Position numbers and translations under genes: made by a program | From: Clostridia bacterium | Lineage (GTDB): Bacteria; Bacillota; Clostridia; Saccharofermentanales; Saccharofermentanaceae | NCBI GenBank assembly: GCA_016287245.1 | Contig: JAEEWG010000009.1 | Coordinates: 1 to 64,000 of the forward strand | DNA: 64,000 nt | Direction: 5' to 3' | Notes under the pieces: model-generated | What the model was told of the DNA's origin: nothing | What the model saw: only the letters and a program-made list of their open reading frames with translations | Databases searched by the model: none | Part shown: positions 25,130 to 33,931 of the stretch, in pieces | How positions within the stretch are numbered: position 1 is the first letter of the stretch | Layout of the letters: each line of letters starts with the position of its first letter

Positions 25130-25185
25130 AAATTTCTCCTTGCCATCTAAACCAATACGCCTTACGCATAAGAGTATTGAAAAAC

Positions 25186-25194
25186 ATTATAGCA
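25186..25194 (-). promoter_or_regulatory. Extended -10 promoter of the small GNAT gene
   Basis: TGCTATAAT on the minus strand, 57 bases upstream of the start codon. Confidence 0.55.
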
Positions 25195-25250
25195 TCTTCC
25201 ATACAGTTATTCTGGTTTTGTTAGTATAACGTCTTTCAAAGACTGACCTG

Positions 25251-25280
25251 TTGACAATTTATTACGGTTAGTGATATATT
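25251..25280 (+). promoter_or_regulatory. Sigma-A promoter of the padR-DUF2812 operon
   Basis: TTGACA (25251-25256), 18-base spacer, TATATT (25275-25280). The -10 lies inside the operator palindrome at 25262-25308. Confidence 0.75.
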
Positions 25281-25308
25281 GCATATAGCAATAGTACACT
25301 AAACGTAA
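25262..25308. promoter_or_regulatory. Candidate PadR operator: 47-bp imperfect palindrome
   Basis: The two 21-base arms (from TTACGGTTAGTG and from CACTAAACGTAA) match at 17 of 21 positions around the perfect core ATTGC-ATATA-GCAAT. It overlaps the -10 and start site, the usual position for PadR autorepression. Confidence 0.7.
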
Positions 25309-25330
25309 TAATTCATCACGAGGAAAGATC

Positions 25331-25648
25331 ATGAAAGATAATGTCAAAAGCGGAGCACTTACAGAGGTTACGTTCTTTATACTGCTGTCTTTATACGAGC
25401 CGAAACACGGATATGCCATCATGCAGTTCATTGATGAAAAAACATCCGGAAGACTTCTGCTCGGAGCCGGTTCACTTTACGGGGCGATCAATACGCTGAC
25501 CGAAAAGGGCTGGATCAAACCGTACGGAGATTCGGACGGAAGAAAAAAGGAATACGTGATCACCGCGGAAGGTCGAAGGATCGCAGAAAAAGAACTGCGA
25601 AGACTTCGGGAACTGACTAAAACCGCGGAAACGATCATAGAATCATGA
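25331..25648 (+). CDS. PadR family transcriptional regulator
   Basis: 105 residues with the PadR winged helix: LTEVTFFILLSLYEPKHGYAIMQFIDEKTSG, LLGAGSLYGAINTLTEKGWIKPYG and RKKEYVITAEGRRIAEKELRRL. It is the minimal PadR form with a short C-terminal helix. It probably represses its own operon, where a DUF2812 membrane protein follows after 21 bases. The inducer is unknown; PadR/DUF2812 pairs are frequent in Bacillota and are often linked to envelope stress or drug response. Confidence 0.9.
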   Translation: MKDNVKSGALTEVTFFILLSLYEPKHGYAIMQFIDEKTSGRLLLGAGSLYGAINTLTEKGWIKPYGDSDGRKKEYVITAEGRRIAEKELRRLRELTKTAETIIES

Positions 25649-25669
25649 GACCAGGAGGCATTGGGAAAA

Positions 25670-26269
25670 ATGAGTATAGTTAAAAGAAGGTATTTTGCGG
25701 GCTTCATGGGAAGTCAGACAAGATGGCTGAACAAAATGGCAGATAATGGATACCGGCTAGTAGAGACGGGCAAGCTTAAATATGTATTCGAAAAGTGCGA
25801 GAGCGGAAAATACATATACACCGTCGAATTTGTGGGCGACAGATCTTTTGAAGAAGAAGAAAAATATAAATCCTTCCTGGAAGATCTGGGATACCGGGTC
25901 TTCTACAAAAACATGCATCTGGATTATTCTTTTAACAAGCTGGTCATTCGTCCCTGGGCGGATAAGGGCGGAAGGATCTCCACTACCCGCTCGACATATA
26001 ACAAAGAGCTGCTGATCGTGGAAAAGGAAAACGACGGAAGACCGTTCGAGCTTCATACGGAAAAAGAGGACCGGATCAAGTATTATCGAGGGATGATCAA
26101 ACCTTACTACTATGCTTTCGTATTTGCTCTGATCCTGGCGTTTGTATTCTGGCCGGACCGAATCAAAACTGCGATCTGCGGGGGCCTGGCGCTGCTGGTC
26201 ACTATACCTGCCGCTATTATCGGATCGAAGATCCTTAAACTAAAGAAAGAAAAAACAGTTGAGGAATAA
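25670..26269 (+). CDS. DUF2812 membrane-anchored protein
   Basis: 199 residues. The cytosolic part (1-140) has the DUF2812 features YFAGFMGSQTRWLNKMADNGYRL and VEFVGDRSFEEEEKYKSFLEDLGYRVF. Two hydrophobic segments follow (YYYAFVFALILAFVFW near 147 and ICGGLALLVTIPAAIIG near 170) and a Lys-rich end. The ATG at 25670 is preferred: AGGAGG is 11 bases before it, while the in-frame TTG at 25661 is too close. Function unknown; presumed effector or sensor of the PadR system. Confidence 0.8.
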   Translation: MSIVKRRYFAGFMGSQTRWLNKMADNGYRLVETGKLKYVFEKCESGKYIYTVEFVGDRSFEEEEKYKSFLEDLGYRVFYKNMHLDYSFNKLVIRPWADKGGRISTTRSTYNKELLIVEKENDGRPFELHTEKEDRIKYYRGMIKPYYYAFVFALILAFVFWPDRIKTAICGGLALLVTIPAAIIGSKILKLKKEKTVEE

Positions 26270-26290
26270 CGAAGTTCTCACCTCCTAACC

Positions 26291-26326
26291 ACAAAAAAGG
26301 AAGCCATAAAAGGCTTCCTTCTTTTA
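26291..26326. terminator. Bidirectional terminator
   Basis: Nine-bp perfect stem AAGGAAGCC/GGCTTCCTT (26297-26305 with 26312-26320), with T runs on both strands. It serves the DUF2812 gene and the convergent lipoprotein gene. Confidence 0.85.
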
Positions 26327-26344
26327 TCCAACCCCAGTCAAATG

Positions 26345-28768
26345 TCACGTGCCTCTTTCGTTCAGGACTGTCTGCACTCTGTCCGTAATGATCTTGATCA
26401 CCGAAGGAAGATCCTTCTGCCCGAGGAAATATGCCGGCATCTCTTCAATCAGGATCATATCGATCGATGGATCTGCGGAATCATAATGAGAGCAGCTCAA
26501 TATGATCTTCTCAAACTCCGCCATATCGTCTTTAGTAAAATCGATCCTTCTTACGTCAGGCTCGGGAATCCCATCCACATACGAAAAAAAGTCATTTTCC
26601 GCCTCAGGACTATTGGCATATTCCAAAACATAATCTGCAAGTTCTCGAAATGCCGTACGATTTACAGGGATTCCTTCTATATCCGCCATCTTCGACTGCA
26701 CCTCATCAGAAAGGAGGATCCTTACAAATTCTGCACAGGCATCAACATCGGGAGCTTGGGAGGACACAGCGATCGAGCAGATGGATTCGATCTGCGGACC
26801 GCGCCCGTCTGTGGATGGGATCCCTAAAACCGCCCTCGCACCTTTAAGCGCATTGATCCCGTTAAGATATTTCATCGGTGTTCTATAGGTCGAATAAAGA
26901 GCTATACGGCTGTTGAGGTCGATGCCGGCATTTGCATCTTCCGAGCCGAATTCAGGCGCCTTCTCCGGAATATTTTTCTTCACATAGTCTGCGAGTTCAG
27001 CAAATTCAGGGCCTGAGAAATCCGCCTTTCCATTTACGATGAATTTGTCTCTCATCCCGTTAAACAGCGTGGTAAAATACAGTGCCTGTCCCGAAATGAT
27101 CAGATCAAAGCCGCTCAATGTATCATAAAGAAATTCTTCGTACTCTTTGGTCGTAAATCCCTGACCGGATGCACCTGCATTCTTCGCATCGGTATGTATA
27201 CCTTTGATTCCGAAAGTAACAGGCACCTGATAGAGCTTCCCGTCTGTCTTCGCCGCCTCAAAAATATTCGCAAAGTACTTTGCCGGATCAAGATCACTGA
27301 AATACTTGCTTAAGTCAACAAGATAATTCGAATAACTGAGTCTGCCCATGTCACCACTTAGTAGCAGGATATCCGGACCGGAACCACTTAGGATGTCCAT
27401 GGCGAGACTGTCGTTAAGCACCAGATTCGCCTGAAGCATATCATTATCAACATCATCCTGACTCTCCGAAGGTAAATTGGTCCTTACCATATCGATCGTA
27501 TACCGGCCGGTTACTTCAATGAAGTAATTCCTATTTTTCTCATTAAACTCGAGTATCGCTTCTGCGACCGGATGATTAACATACCCGTTGGCAGCGTATA
27601 GTTCAAGCAGCGTTTTCCCTGCATGCGGGTTTTCCTTAGCCTTCGAAAGAACATAAATATCAAAGCCGGTCTTTGAAACACCTCTTGAGGAGATCATGCC
27701 ATAACAGCCTCCAAGCAGGATCACTTTTCCGTCATAGCAATCCACCAATTCCGTATCGTTGAGAAGTGTGTGATTGATCGAACATGCATCGTAGTTAAAA
27801 AACTCTTCGACTCTCTTATTCTTCATGTCGATCTTTGAAATACCGTCAGATGTTGGAAAATACGTCTGACAATCTTTATCGATATGTTCTTTCTGGATCT
27901 CTTTAAAATCGATCCAGTCATACTCCTTGCCATCCGCTTCGACCGCTTTTGCATTTTTCAGATCCACTTCAAAATGAATAGGGACATTCGCCGATGTTTG
28001 AGTAATCGTAAACAGTATTTTTTCTTCAGACAAGGTCAGAACAACAGCAGAACCGGAAAGATTTGTTTTCTCTTTTTTCAATTCCACCTGGCTCTCTTTT
28101 CCTTCGGAATCAGTGATCGTAAGAAGGTAATAATCGGCATACGCTTCTAAGTCATGCATATTTTCAGCCAGAACCGTGTATTTCCCTATTCCGATTCTTT
28201 TCCTGTCATAGGTAAAGTCATCAGAATAGCTCACCGGGCGTTTCTCGAGCACTTCACCTGTCAGGACATCAGTTTCTATCTCTACATCGGAACTTCCATA
28301 ATCAAAACTCCAGTTTTGTACTGCCGAAGTGATTCTGCCATTTTCATACGAAACATCAGTAATGGTTCCGTCGCCTTCCAGGTAATCCTGCAGATCCACG
28401 GTACGGATCTTTTCTCCCGTATTTCTGTCGACTACGGTAGCAAGACAATATTCGTGATCTCTAACGCTATACTCCGTATCAAAATTCGATTGAAAAAAGT
28501 ATCCTCTTGTGAACACCACAATATATTTATCATCCGTGCCAACCAGACTATGTTCTCTGAAAACAACTTCTTTTCCTTTGGTATCCAAATCAGGCTCAAT
28601 ACTGTAGATCTTTGTGTCAAACCAGGGATCTTCTGAAGTGATCGTCCGATGCGTCTGCCCACTATTACCCGTTTTGTCAGATGCTTTCTTTCCGCATGAA
28701 GTGAGCGTTAAGAGTATAGTAAATACCAGTGCCATAGATAGCACTTTTTCAAAGCTTGTACGTCTCAT
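26345..28768 (-). CDS. Large lipoprotein: N-terminal beta-rich domain plus solute-binding domain
   Basis: 807 residues; lipobox LLTLTSC at about residue 25. Like the 737-residue lipoprotein at 19198 it has a beta-rich domain (about 40-385) and a solute-binding-like domain (about 390-770: LNDSLAMDILSGSGPDILLLSGDMGRL, LYQVPVTFGIKGI, ADYVKKNIPEKAPEFG). The last 35 residues (ILIEEMPAYFLGQKDLPSVIKII) match that paralogue. It is last in a probable four-gene operon behind an ECF sigma factor, an anti-sigma factor and another lipoprotein. No transporter membrane gene is present. Confidence 0.75.
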   Translation of the reverse strand: MRRTSFEKVLSMALVFTILLTLTSCGKKASDKTGNSGQTHRTITSEDPWFDTKIYSIEPDLDTKGKEVVFREHSLVGTDDKYIVVFTRGYFFQSNFDTEYSVRDHEYCLATVVDRNTGEKIRTVDLQDYLEGDGTITDVSYENGRITSAVQNWSFDYGSSDVEIETDVLTGEVLEKRPVSYSDDFTYDRKRIGIGKYTVLAENMHDLEAYADYYLLTITDSEGKESQVELKKEKTNLSGSAVVLTLSEEKILFTITQTSANVPIHFEVDLKNAKAVEADGKEYDWIDFKEIQKEHIDKDCQTYFPTSDGISKIDMKNKRVEEFFNYDACSINHTLLNDTELVDCYDGKVILLGGCYGMISSRGVSKTGFDIYVLSKAKENPHAGKTLLELYAANGYVNHPVAEAILEFNEKNRNYFIEVTGRYTIDMVRTNLPSESQDDVDNDMLQANLVLNDSLAMDILSGSGPDILLLSGDMGRLSYSNYLVDLSKYFSDLDPAKYFANIFEAAKTDGKLYQVPVTFGIKGIHTDAKNAGASGQGFTTKEYEEFLYDTLSGFDLIISGQALYFTTLFNGMRDKFIVNGKADFSGPEFAELADYVKKNIPEKAPEFGSEDANAGIDLNSRIALYSTYRTPMKYLNGINALKGARAVLGIPSTDGRGPQIESICSIAVSSQAPDVDACAEFVRILLSDEVQSKMADIEGIPVNRTAFRELADYVLEYANSPEAENDFFSYVDGIPEPDVRRIDFTKDDMAEFEKIILSCSHYDSADPSIDMILIEEMPAYFLGQKDLPSVIKIITDRVQTVLNERGT

Positions 28769-28825
28769 ATTCTTCTTTCCTTATGTGTTTATAGGATTTT
28801 CCGGGGAATCAGTTACGTTCACGTA

Positions 28826-30349
28826 TCATTTACTATACGTCTCCCATTGGTCTTTCGCCGTACGTAAGTATTCCTCCATACCGTCCTCTGCCAGGATTTT
28901 AGAATATTTTTCTAAAGCTTCATCCAAAGAAAGAGTATTCAGACTGGCCAGAAAATCATTAATGTCATCAGGGATCTTACTATTAGCCGGCAGATCCGCT
29001 GCAAATCCGAGGAACGGCGATAGTACTGCATTTTTAATGGAAGCTAAGTAAGCTTCTTTTTCACTATCCCTTAACCCTTCTTCCTCACCTTCGGCCATAA
29101 CAGGATAAGTATTTAAATATGTCCCCAGACAAACCCGTTTAAAGAAAACATCAGTATAATCCGATCCGTCCAAATTGACCACACAGCCGTCAACGAGCTT
29201 ATAATCTACATCCTGCTTTCCATAAATAAGCAGATTGGCATATTTCCCTTCATTATAAAGAGTTCCGAGAAAATCCATCACAGCATTGACATCTTCTGTC
29301 TTACTTGAAATTGCGATGGAGCCATTCAGATTCGTCTTTAGCACTGGATCCAATTCCTTGATTCGGAAGTTCTCTTTTTCAAGAGTTTTTCGGGGTTCAC
29401 CAGCAGAAAGCACCACGAGGAATTTCCCTTCTTCCAGATCTTTTTCAGATACCGGATAGGTGCTATTACCCTGATAGGATACATTCTTCCAAAGGAAACC
29501 TTCACTTTTCATCTGTTCGAGCAATCTCAGATATCCGATAAGCTTTTCCGACTCCAGTGGATTCTTTATTTCCCTGGTGTCATACTCATAAAGCAATCCG
29601 TCCTTGATCTCACAGCCGATCATCAGATCAAAGTCATAATCGGTGAGAAAATACTGAAAGGGATTTACACTTTCCTCTTTCCACTCGGCATTTTTGATGA
29701 TCTCATAAATACCTTCAAGACTTCCGTCCCAGTTATCGATCACTTCATCAGATATGTAGTCTCTGTTAAATGCAGCATAAATACCAGTCATACGCTTACA
29801 GTGAGGAGTAAACGGCAGGCTATAGAAATGTCCTTTACACTTTACACGTGACCAAATTGTTTCCGGGAAAGCTTCGTAAACCTTTTTCCCGTTACCAGAT
29901 GAAAGTATATCATCAAGCTGAAGTATCAATCCTTTATCGATATAATTGAACATATTCCCGCCAGCTTCATCCAGGCCCAAAAATGCCACATCTACATTTC
30001 CGTCTTTCAATTCTTTTTCAAGAAGAGATCCATATTCGCCATACTGCAGAGATTTCACCTCCAGCTGATAGTTATACCCGTCTTTTAATAGTTCTTCGTT
30101 GAATTCCAGTAAATGAAGATCTTCTGCATGACACAGCGTAGGAACGGCAAAGGTGATCGTCTTAACATTCGGATCTACCGTAGTCTGACCGCTCTGTTCA
30201 GAGGATCCGGCCGCTACTGCATCTGATTCAAGAAGCGCTGAATTCTCTTTAGTTGGTTCAGAAGATGGCTCTGATTTCTTTGATCTGCTGCAGGACGTCA
30301 TCCCCAAAAGGGCGCAAGCAACAAATAAAAAGCTTACAAATCTTTTCAT
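28826..30349 (-). CDS. Solute-binding-type lipoprotein
   Basis: 507 residues with a lipoprotein signal (FLFVACALLGMTSC) and a Ser/Glu-rich linker to about residue 60. The rest resembles family 1 extracellular binding proteins: KTITFAVPTLCHAEDLHLLEFNEELL, VDVAFLGLDEAGGNMFNYIDKGLILQLDDIL, FYSLPFTPHCKRMTGIYAAFNRDYI and AVMDFLGTLYNEGKYANLLIYG. The ligand is unknown. It is 41 bases downstream of the anti-sigma gene and 57 bases upstream of the 807-residue lipoprotein gene. Confidence 0.75.
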   Translation of the reverse strand: MKRFVSFLFVACALLGMTSCSRSKKSEPSSEPTKENSALLESDAVAAGSSEQSGQTTVDPNVKTITFAVPTLCHAEDLHLLEFNEELLKDGYNYQLEVKSLQYGEYGSLLEKELKDGNVDVAFLGLDEAGGNMFNYIDKGLILQLDDILSSGNGKKVYEAFPETIWSRVKCKGHFYSLPFTPHCKRMTGIYAAFNRDYISDEVIDNWDGSLEGIYEIIKNAEWKEESVNPFQYFLTDYDFDLMIGCEIKDGLLYEYDTREIKNPLESEKLIGYLRLLEQMKSEGFLWKNVSYQGNSTYPVSEKDLEEGKFLVVLSAGEPRKTLEKENFRIKELDPVLKTNLNGSIAISSKTEDVNAVMDFLGTLYNEGKYANLLIYGKQDVDYKLVDGCVVNLDGSDYTDVFFKRVCLGTYLNTYPVMAEGEEEGLRDSEKEAYLASIKNAVLSPFLGFAADLPANSKIPDDINDFLASLNTLSLDEALEKYSKILAEDGMEEYLRTAKDQWETYSK

Positions 30350-30390
30350 AAAAACACCTCTGTAACAAATTATTGTTTTATCAGGAAGTT

Positions 30391-31350
30391 TTATTCTGCC
30401 ATGTAAGGCACTCCATTGATCTCTACACCGCTAATGTTATCCACAATAAAAGCAGTGCCGATATTCATGCTGAAATAACCCGTTCCAAATTCGCCTGACA
30501 CACTTATGTTTACATCATCCAGATCCGTTTCTACCCGGCCGTCCATTTGATGCGTAAAGATATTCACACGTTCACCATCTGTCGATATGTATACAAGGCT
30601 GGATATGGATTCCGGCTGACCGTTCTTCGGATCATCAGAGGTCTCATCGTAAACGCTCAACCCATAAGGGGAAAGTGTGATCTCCTTTCCTTCCGGCGAA
30701 CGAAGCACTTTGGTAGGAACATTCGGTTCAGAAAGAACATCAAAGCAGATCCCCTCGTAATATGTGTAGTCTTCCTCTACTTCAGCCCCGAAATAACAGT
30801 CGTACTTACCAGTTGGAACATCTTCAAAGAACTCGAACCTTGCCGGATGAGAAGTAACCGGAATGACGAAGCGCCATGTAACCTCTTCGTCACTGTTAAG
30901 ATCCGGGGTAGAGTCTCCTGAAAAGCCAATACGGTCACCGGTAACGGTGTCCACACATCGTTCGTCTATATTTTTCAGATGTTTTTTTGCTTCATCTGTC
31001 AGCGCCGTCACTGTCCAGACTCCCTCTGTGAAATTACCGTCACAGATCTGAACATCTACGGTCAGTCGGAAAAAGTCGTTTTCTACTGTAAATTCACTGT
31101 CGGCCAGGTTATCCTCGATCATCTTTACGCCTTCTCCGCCGTATAAGATGCTTACCTTATCATGGTGTATAAGTTTCTTTGCTGCATATACACCGATGGG
31201 GACCATTAATGCGACAGCGGCAGCTACCAAAAGCCCGGTGCTGATCCTTTTGCGGATGCTTACGACACGGCTCGCGGTATAATTCTGGTATTCGTTGACA
31301 AATCGTTCGTCAATGTTACCGGTGATTTTTAAATATTCACGTTCGTTCAT
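30391..31350 (-). CDS. Membrane anti-sigma factor with DUF4179-like domain
   Basis: 319 residues. A short cytosolic N-terminus (about 1-35, the expected sigma-binding part) is followed by one membrane segment (STGLLVAAAVALMVPIGVYAA, about 37-57) and a large extracytoplasmic beta-rich domain (VENDFFRLTVDVQICDGNF, GTAFIVDNISGVEINGVPYMAE). It overlaps the sigma gene by ATGA, the usual arrangement for an ECF sigma/anti-sigma pair. The outer domain may sense the envelope or work together with the lipoproteins encoded next. Confidence 0.8.
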   Translation of the reverse strand: MNEREYLKITGNIDERFVNEYQNYTASRVVSIRKRISTGLLVAAAVALMVPIGVYAAKKLIHHDKVSILYGGEGVKMIEDNLADSEFTVENDFFRLTVDVQICDGNFTEGVWTVTALTDEAKKHLKNIDERCVDTVTGDRIGFSGDSTPDLNSDEEVTWRFVIPVTSHPARFEFFEDVPTGKYDCYFGAEVEEDYTYYEGICFDVLSEPNVPTKVLRSPEGKEITLSPYGLSVYDETSDDPKNGQPESISSLVYISTDGERVNIFTHQMDGRVETDLDDVNISVSGEFGTGYFSMNIGTAFIVDNISGVEINGVPYMAE

Positions 31351-31913
31351 AGCACCCCATCCTTTCCATCAATATACTTTCTTAATCCTTCCCTCATCCG
31401 GTGAAGCATCGTCTTGACTTTACTTTGAGAAAAACCCGTCTTTCTGGAAATACTCTCGATCGATTCATTGAACCAGTACCGTCCGACGAATACGGCGCGT
31501 TTATCCGGCGTCAGCGTAGAAAGATATTCATTGATATATTCACCAAGTTCTTCACTTCTTTCGTCGGAGATGCTGCTCTGATCAGGAATACATTCGTTCA
31601 TTTCCGCCGTCAGTTCCACGATCTGCGCGGAACGCTTCTGCGCAGTATTTTTCTTAATGACATCCATCGCCGCATTACGGCAGAGTGCCGCAAGATAAGC
31701 AAACAGATTATTGGGACGATTCGGCGGTATGGAGTTCCACGCACGTACATAGGTGTCGTTTACACATTCCTCCGCATCTCTTCTGTCAGAAAGAAATCTA
31801 AGAGAAAAACGCAGCAGTTTTTCATTATAGTATTTCATTGTTTCACTGATCGCATCTTCATCTCTTGCCAGATAAAGATCGACAATGACGGAATCAGCCA
31901 TTTTCTTCATCAC
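31347..31913 (-). CDS. ECF-type RNA polymerase sigma factor
   Basis: 188 residues. Region 2: LLRFSLRFLSDRRDAEECVNDTYVRAWNSIPP (about 33-64), followed by LFAYLAALCRNAAMDVIKK. Region 4: LSTLTPDKRAVFVGRYWFNESIESISRKTGFSQSKVKTMLHRMREGLRKYI (about 130-182). It probably directs its own operon: a TGTAACC element, typical of ECF -35 boxes, lies 43 bases upstream. The targets beyond this operon are unknown. Confidence 0.9.
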   Translation of the reverse strand: MMKKMADSVIVDLYLARDEDAISETMKYYNEKLLRFSLRFLSDRRDAEECVNDTYVRAWNSIPPNRPNNLFAYLAALCRNAAMDVIKKNTAQKRSAQIVELTAEMNECIPDQSSISDERSEELGEYINEYLSTLTPDKRAVFVGRYWFNESIESISRKTGFSQSKVKTMLHRMREGLRKYIDGKDGVL

Positions 31914-31935
31914 ATCCCAGTCTCTCTTTCCCTAA

Positions 31936-31962
31936 AAGTAGAAATCTGAAACCAAAAGGTTA
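31936..31962 (-). promoter_or_regulatory. Candidate ECF-type autoregulated promoter
   Basis: On the minus strand TGTAACC (31956-31962) followed after 15 bases by TCTAC (31936-31940). The AACC-type -35 and this spacing resemble ECF promoters; the -10 is less convincing. Further upstream TGCTAGAAT at 32084-32092 could be a housekeeping promoter. Confidence 0.45.
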
Positions 31963-32122
31963 CACTTTTTCAGAAAAATCTTTCGGTTAATGGCTGACTA
32001 TCTTTTTGCCAGAATAAAACGCTTCATAGAATGATACCCCCCTAACGGTCAGCATATTGCTTTCCGCATAAACACCTGATTTTATTCTAGCAGACGTGTT
32101 GTCCTCTATTGTGACGTAAGCG

Positions 32123-33931
32123 TCATAAAATACCGCGAGTTATACTTTCCGGCATATCTTCGGTCGTGTAGGAAAGCGGCATCTGATATTCTCTTTCATA
32201 GATCTCTTTCCAGACACGATAATTCTCTTTCAGAAGCTGTTCGCTCTGCTTCTTATATGGAAGTGACGTATCCGGATAGATCGGCTTTGAAATGTGAACC
32301 GTATATTCCTGGATCGGGAATCCGTCCTCGCCGATGTTCTCCGTGTCTCTCATCGTAATAAAGCAAGGGAGCACAGGAACGCCGCTTTTCGCGGAGAAGA
32401 TAAATGCGCCGTTCTTAAGCGGCTTCGGTTTTCTGTAGTTCCACCACATGCTCTGCTCCGGATAGACCAGCACGAAATGTCCGTTCTTCAAAACCGTATT
32501 CGTCGCCTCGAAGAACTTTCTCATCGTACGGATATCGGAAGACAGCGGAAGTGTGTTGCAGTTTCTCATCAAAAAGCCGTAAAATCCCGGGAAAGACGTA
32601 TAGTTCCCCTCACGGATCACACGGTAGAATGTACGCTTCTTCTGTTTCGCCGCTTCGTACACGAGCTGGATAATGAAGCTGTCGAATGCGTTAAAGTGGT
32701 TGCAGGTAATGACTGCGCCGGAATCAAGGTTTTGAAAGTTCTCGATCCCCTTCATATCCTTAATGATCAGCTGCTTATTCTTGATGAGTTTATCAACGAC
32801 CTTATGGGCCTGCGCGAAAGCGACCTTCGTCTTGATCTTCTGCGCGAGTGTCTTATGAAGATAATCGATATCGTCCGGAAGCAGGGGCTTTGTCGGCGGA
32901 TCATCCTCAACATCCTCGAAAAATCGTCCGTCACGCTCAAACTCCTCGATCTTTTTGACGATCTCGACACGATCTTTTGCACGTTTGTCGCGGTTTAAAC
33001 GCTTGAGATAATTATCCTCACGTTCAGTCTCGCGGATCGCTGTCTTGAGAAGTCGCTCAGCCGCTTCATTATCTCGGGATCGGGCCTCCTCGGAATACTC
33101 GCGAAGACTCGCCTCGATGTCCGGGAAGACCGGTGTTTCTTTTGCATACGAAAGATAGATATCCCCACAAAGGCAATCCTTATAGTGCCAGGGCTTACTG
33201 AACATCACGTAGTGAAGGATCTTCGCCTCTTCGACCGGATAGTCGGGCTCCTGAAAAAGCTCGGTATTCCAACGCTGATCAAAAAACTTCACGTGATCTT
33301 TCGTGATCAGATTGAGGTAATCTTCATCCTGCGTAACGACAAAGTCATAGGCATGAAGTTCTTCGAGGAAACGATGAAGGATCTGCCTGCTTCGGAACTC
33401 CGCGCAGTTGATCAGAAGGACGCCGGCATTGAAGAAGTTATGTCGGGAAATTCCAAGACACTGTTCGACATAGTCGCCGTATTCCCTGATCTTCACCATG
33501 ACCTGTTCATGACAGGCGCCAAGATAGTAATCCGAGATGTCTTCATCGTAAAGCGCGCTGATGTCACCCTGCACGATCGTGTCGGCATCGATATAGATGA
33601 CCTTATCGTGCTCCGGATGCATATCGGAGATCAAAAGGCGGTAATAGGTGGTCTTCGAGTAATAGTCACGAAGCGGGAACTCATGCTCGATGAGATTCAG
33701 GTTCTCGGTGACATCCTCGAAGCATACATCATAAGAGACCGAAAGTCCGATGTTCTCGAGCCTGTCGATGAACTCATCTTGTTTTTCCGGTGAAATATCC
33801 GTGTGGAGAATATAGATCAGGTACGTACAGTCTTCCTTTGCATTCTTCAGAAGAGAATACAGCGAAACCATGCAATACTTAAGAAATTTCTCGTCACATG
33901 AATAAAAAACCGGAATGATCGGCTTAGCCAT
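32123..33931 (-). CDS. GT8 glycosyltransferase fused to a PlsC-type acyltransferase
   Basis: 602 residues in one frame. Residues 1-265 are a family 8 glycosyltransferase (PVFYSCDEKFLKYCMVSLYSLL; DxD motif in VIYIDADTIVQGDISALY near 97; FFNAGVLLIN near 170; HYVMFSKPWHY near 245). A charged, probably coiled-coil linker spans about 275-360. Residues about 385-590 are an acyltransferase with the NHxxxxD box (CNHFNAFD), a second block LVYPEQSMWW and PVLPCFITMRD. It probably glycosylates and acylates the same lipid. It overlaps the next GT8 gene by 8 bases. Confidence 0.8.
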   Translation of the reverse strand: MAKPIIPVFYSCDEKFLKYCMVSLYSLLKNAKEDCTYLIYILHTDISPEKQDEFIDRLENIGLSVSYDVCFEDVTENLNLIEHEFPLRDYYSKTTYYRLLISDMHPEHDKVIYIDADTIVQGDISALYDEDISDYYLGACHEQVMVKIREYGDYVEQCLGISRHNFFNAGVLLINCAEFRSRQILHRFLEELHAYDFVVTQDEDYLNLITKDHVKFFDQRWNTELFQEPDYPVEEAKILHYVMFSKPWHYKDCLCGDIYLSYAKETPVFPDIEASLREYSEEARSRDNEAAERLLKTAIRETEREDNYLKRLNRDKRAKDRVEIVKKIEEFERDGRFFEDVEDDPPTKPLLPDDIDYLHKTLAQKIKTKVAFAQAHKVVDKLIKNKQLIIKDMKGIENFQNLDSGAVITCNHFNAFDSFIIQLVYEAAKQKKRTFYRVIREGNYTSFPGFYGFLMRNCNTLPLSSDIRTMRKFFEATNTVLKNGHFVLVYPEQSMWWNYRKPKPLKNGAFIFSAKSGVPVLPCFITMRDTENIGEDGFPIQEYTVHISKPIYPDTSLPYKKQSEQLLKENYRVWKEIYEREYQMPLSYTTEDMPESITRGIL

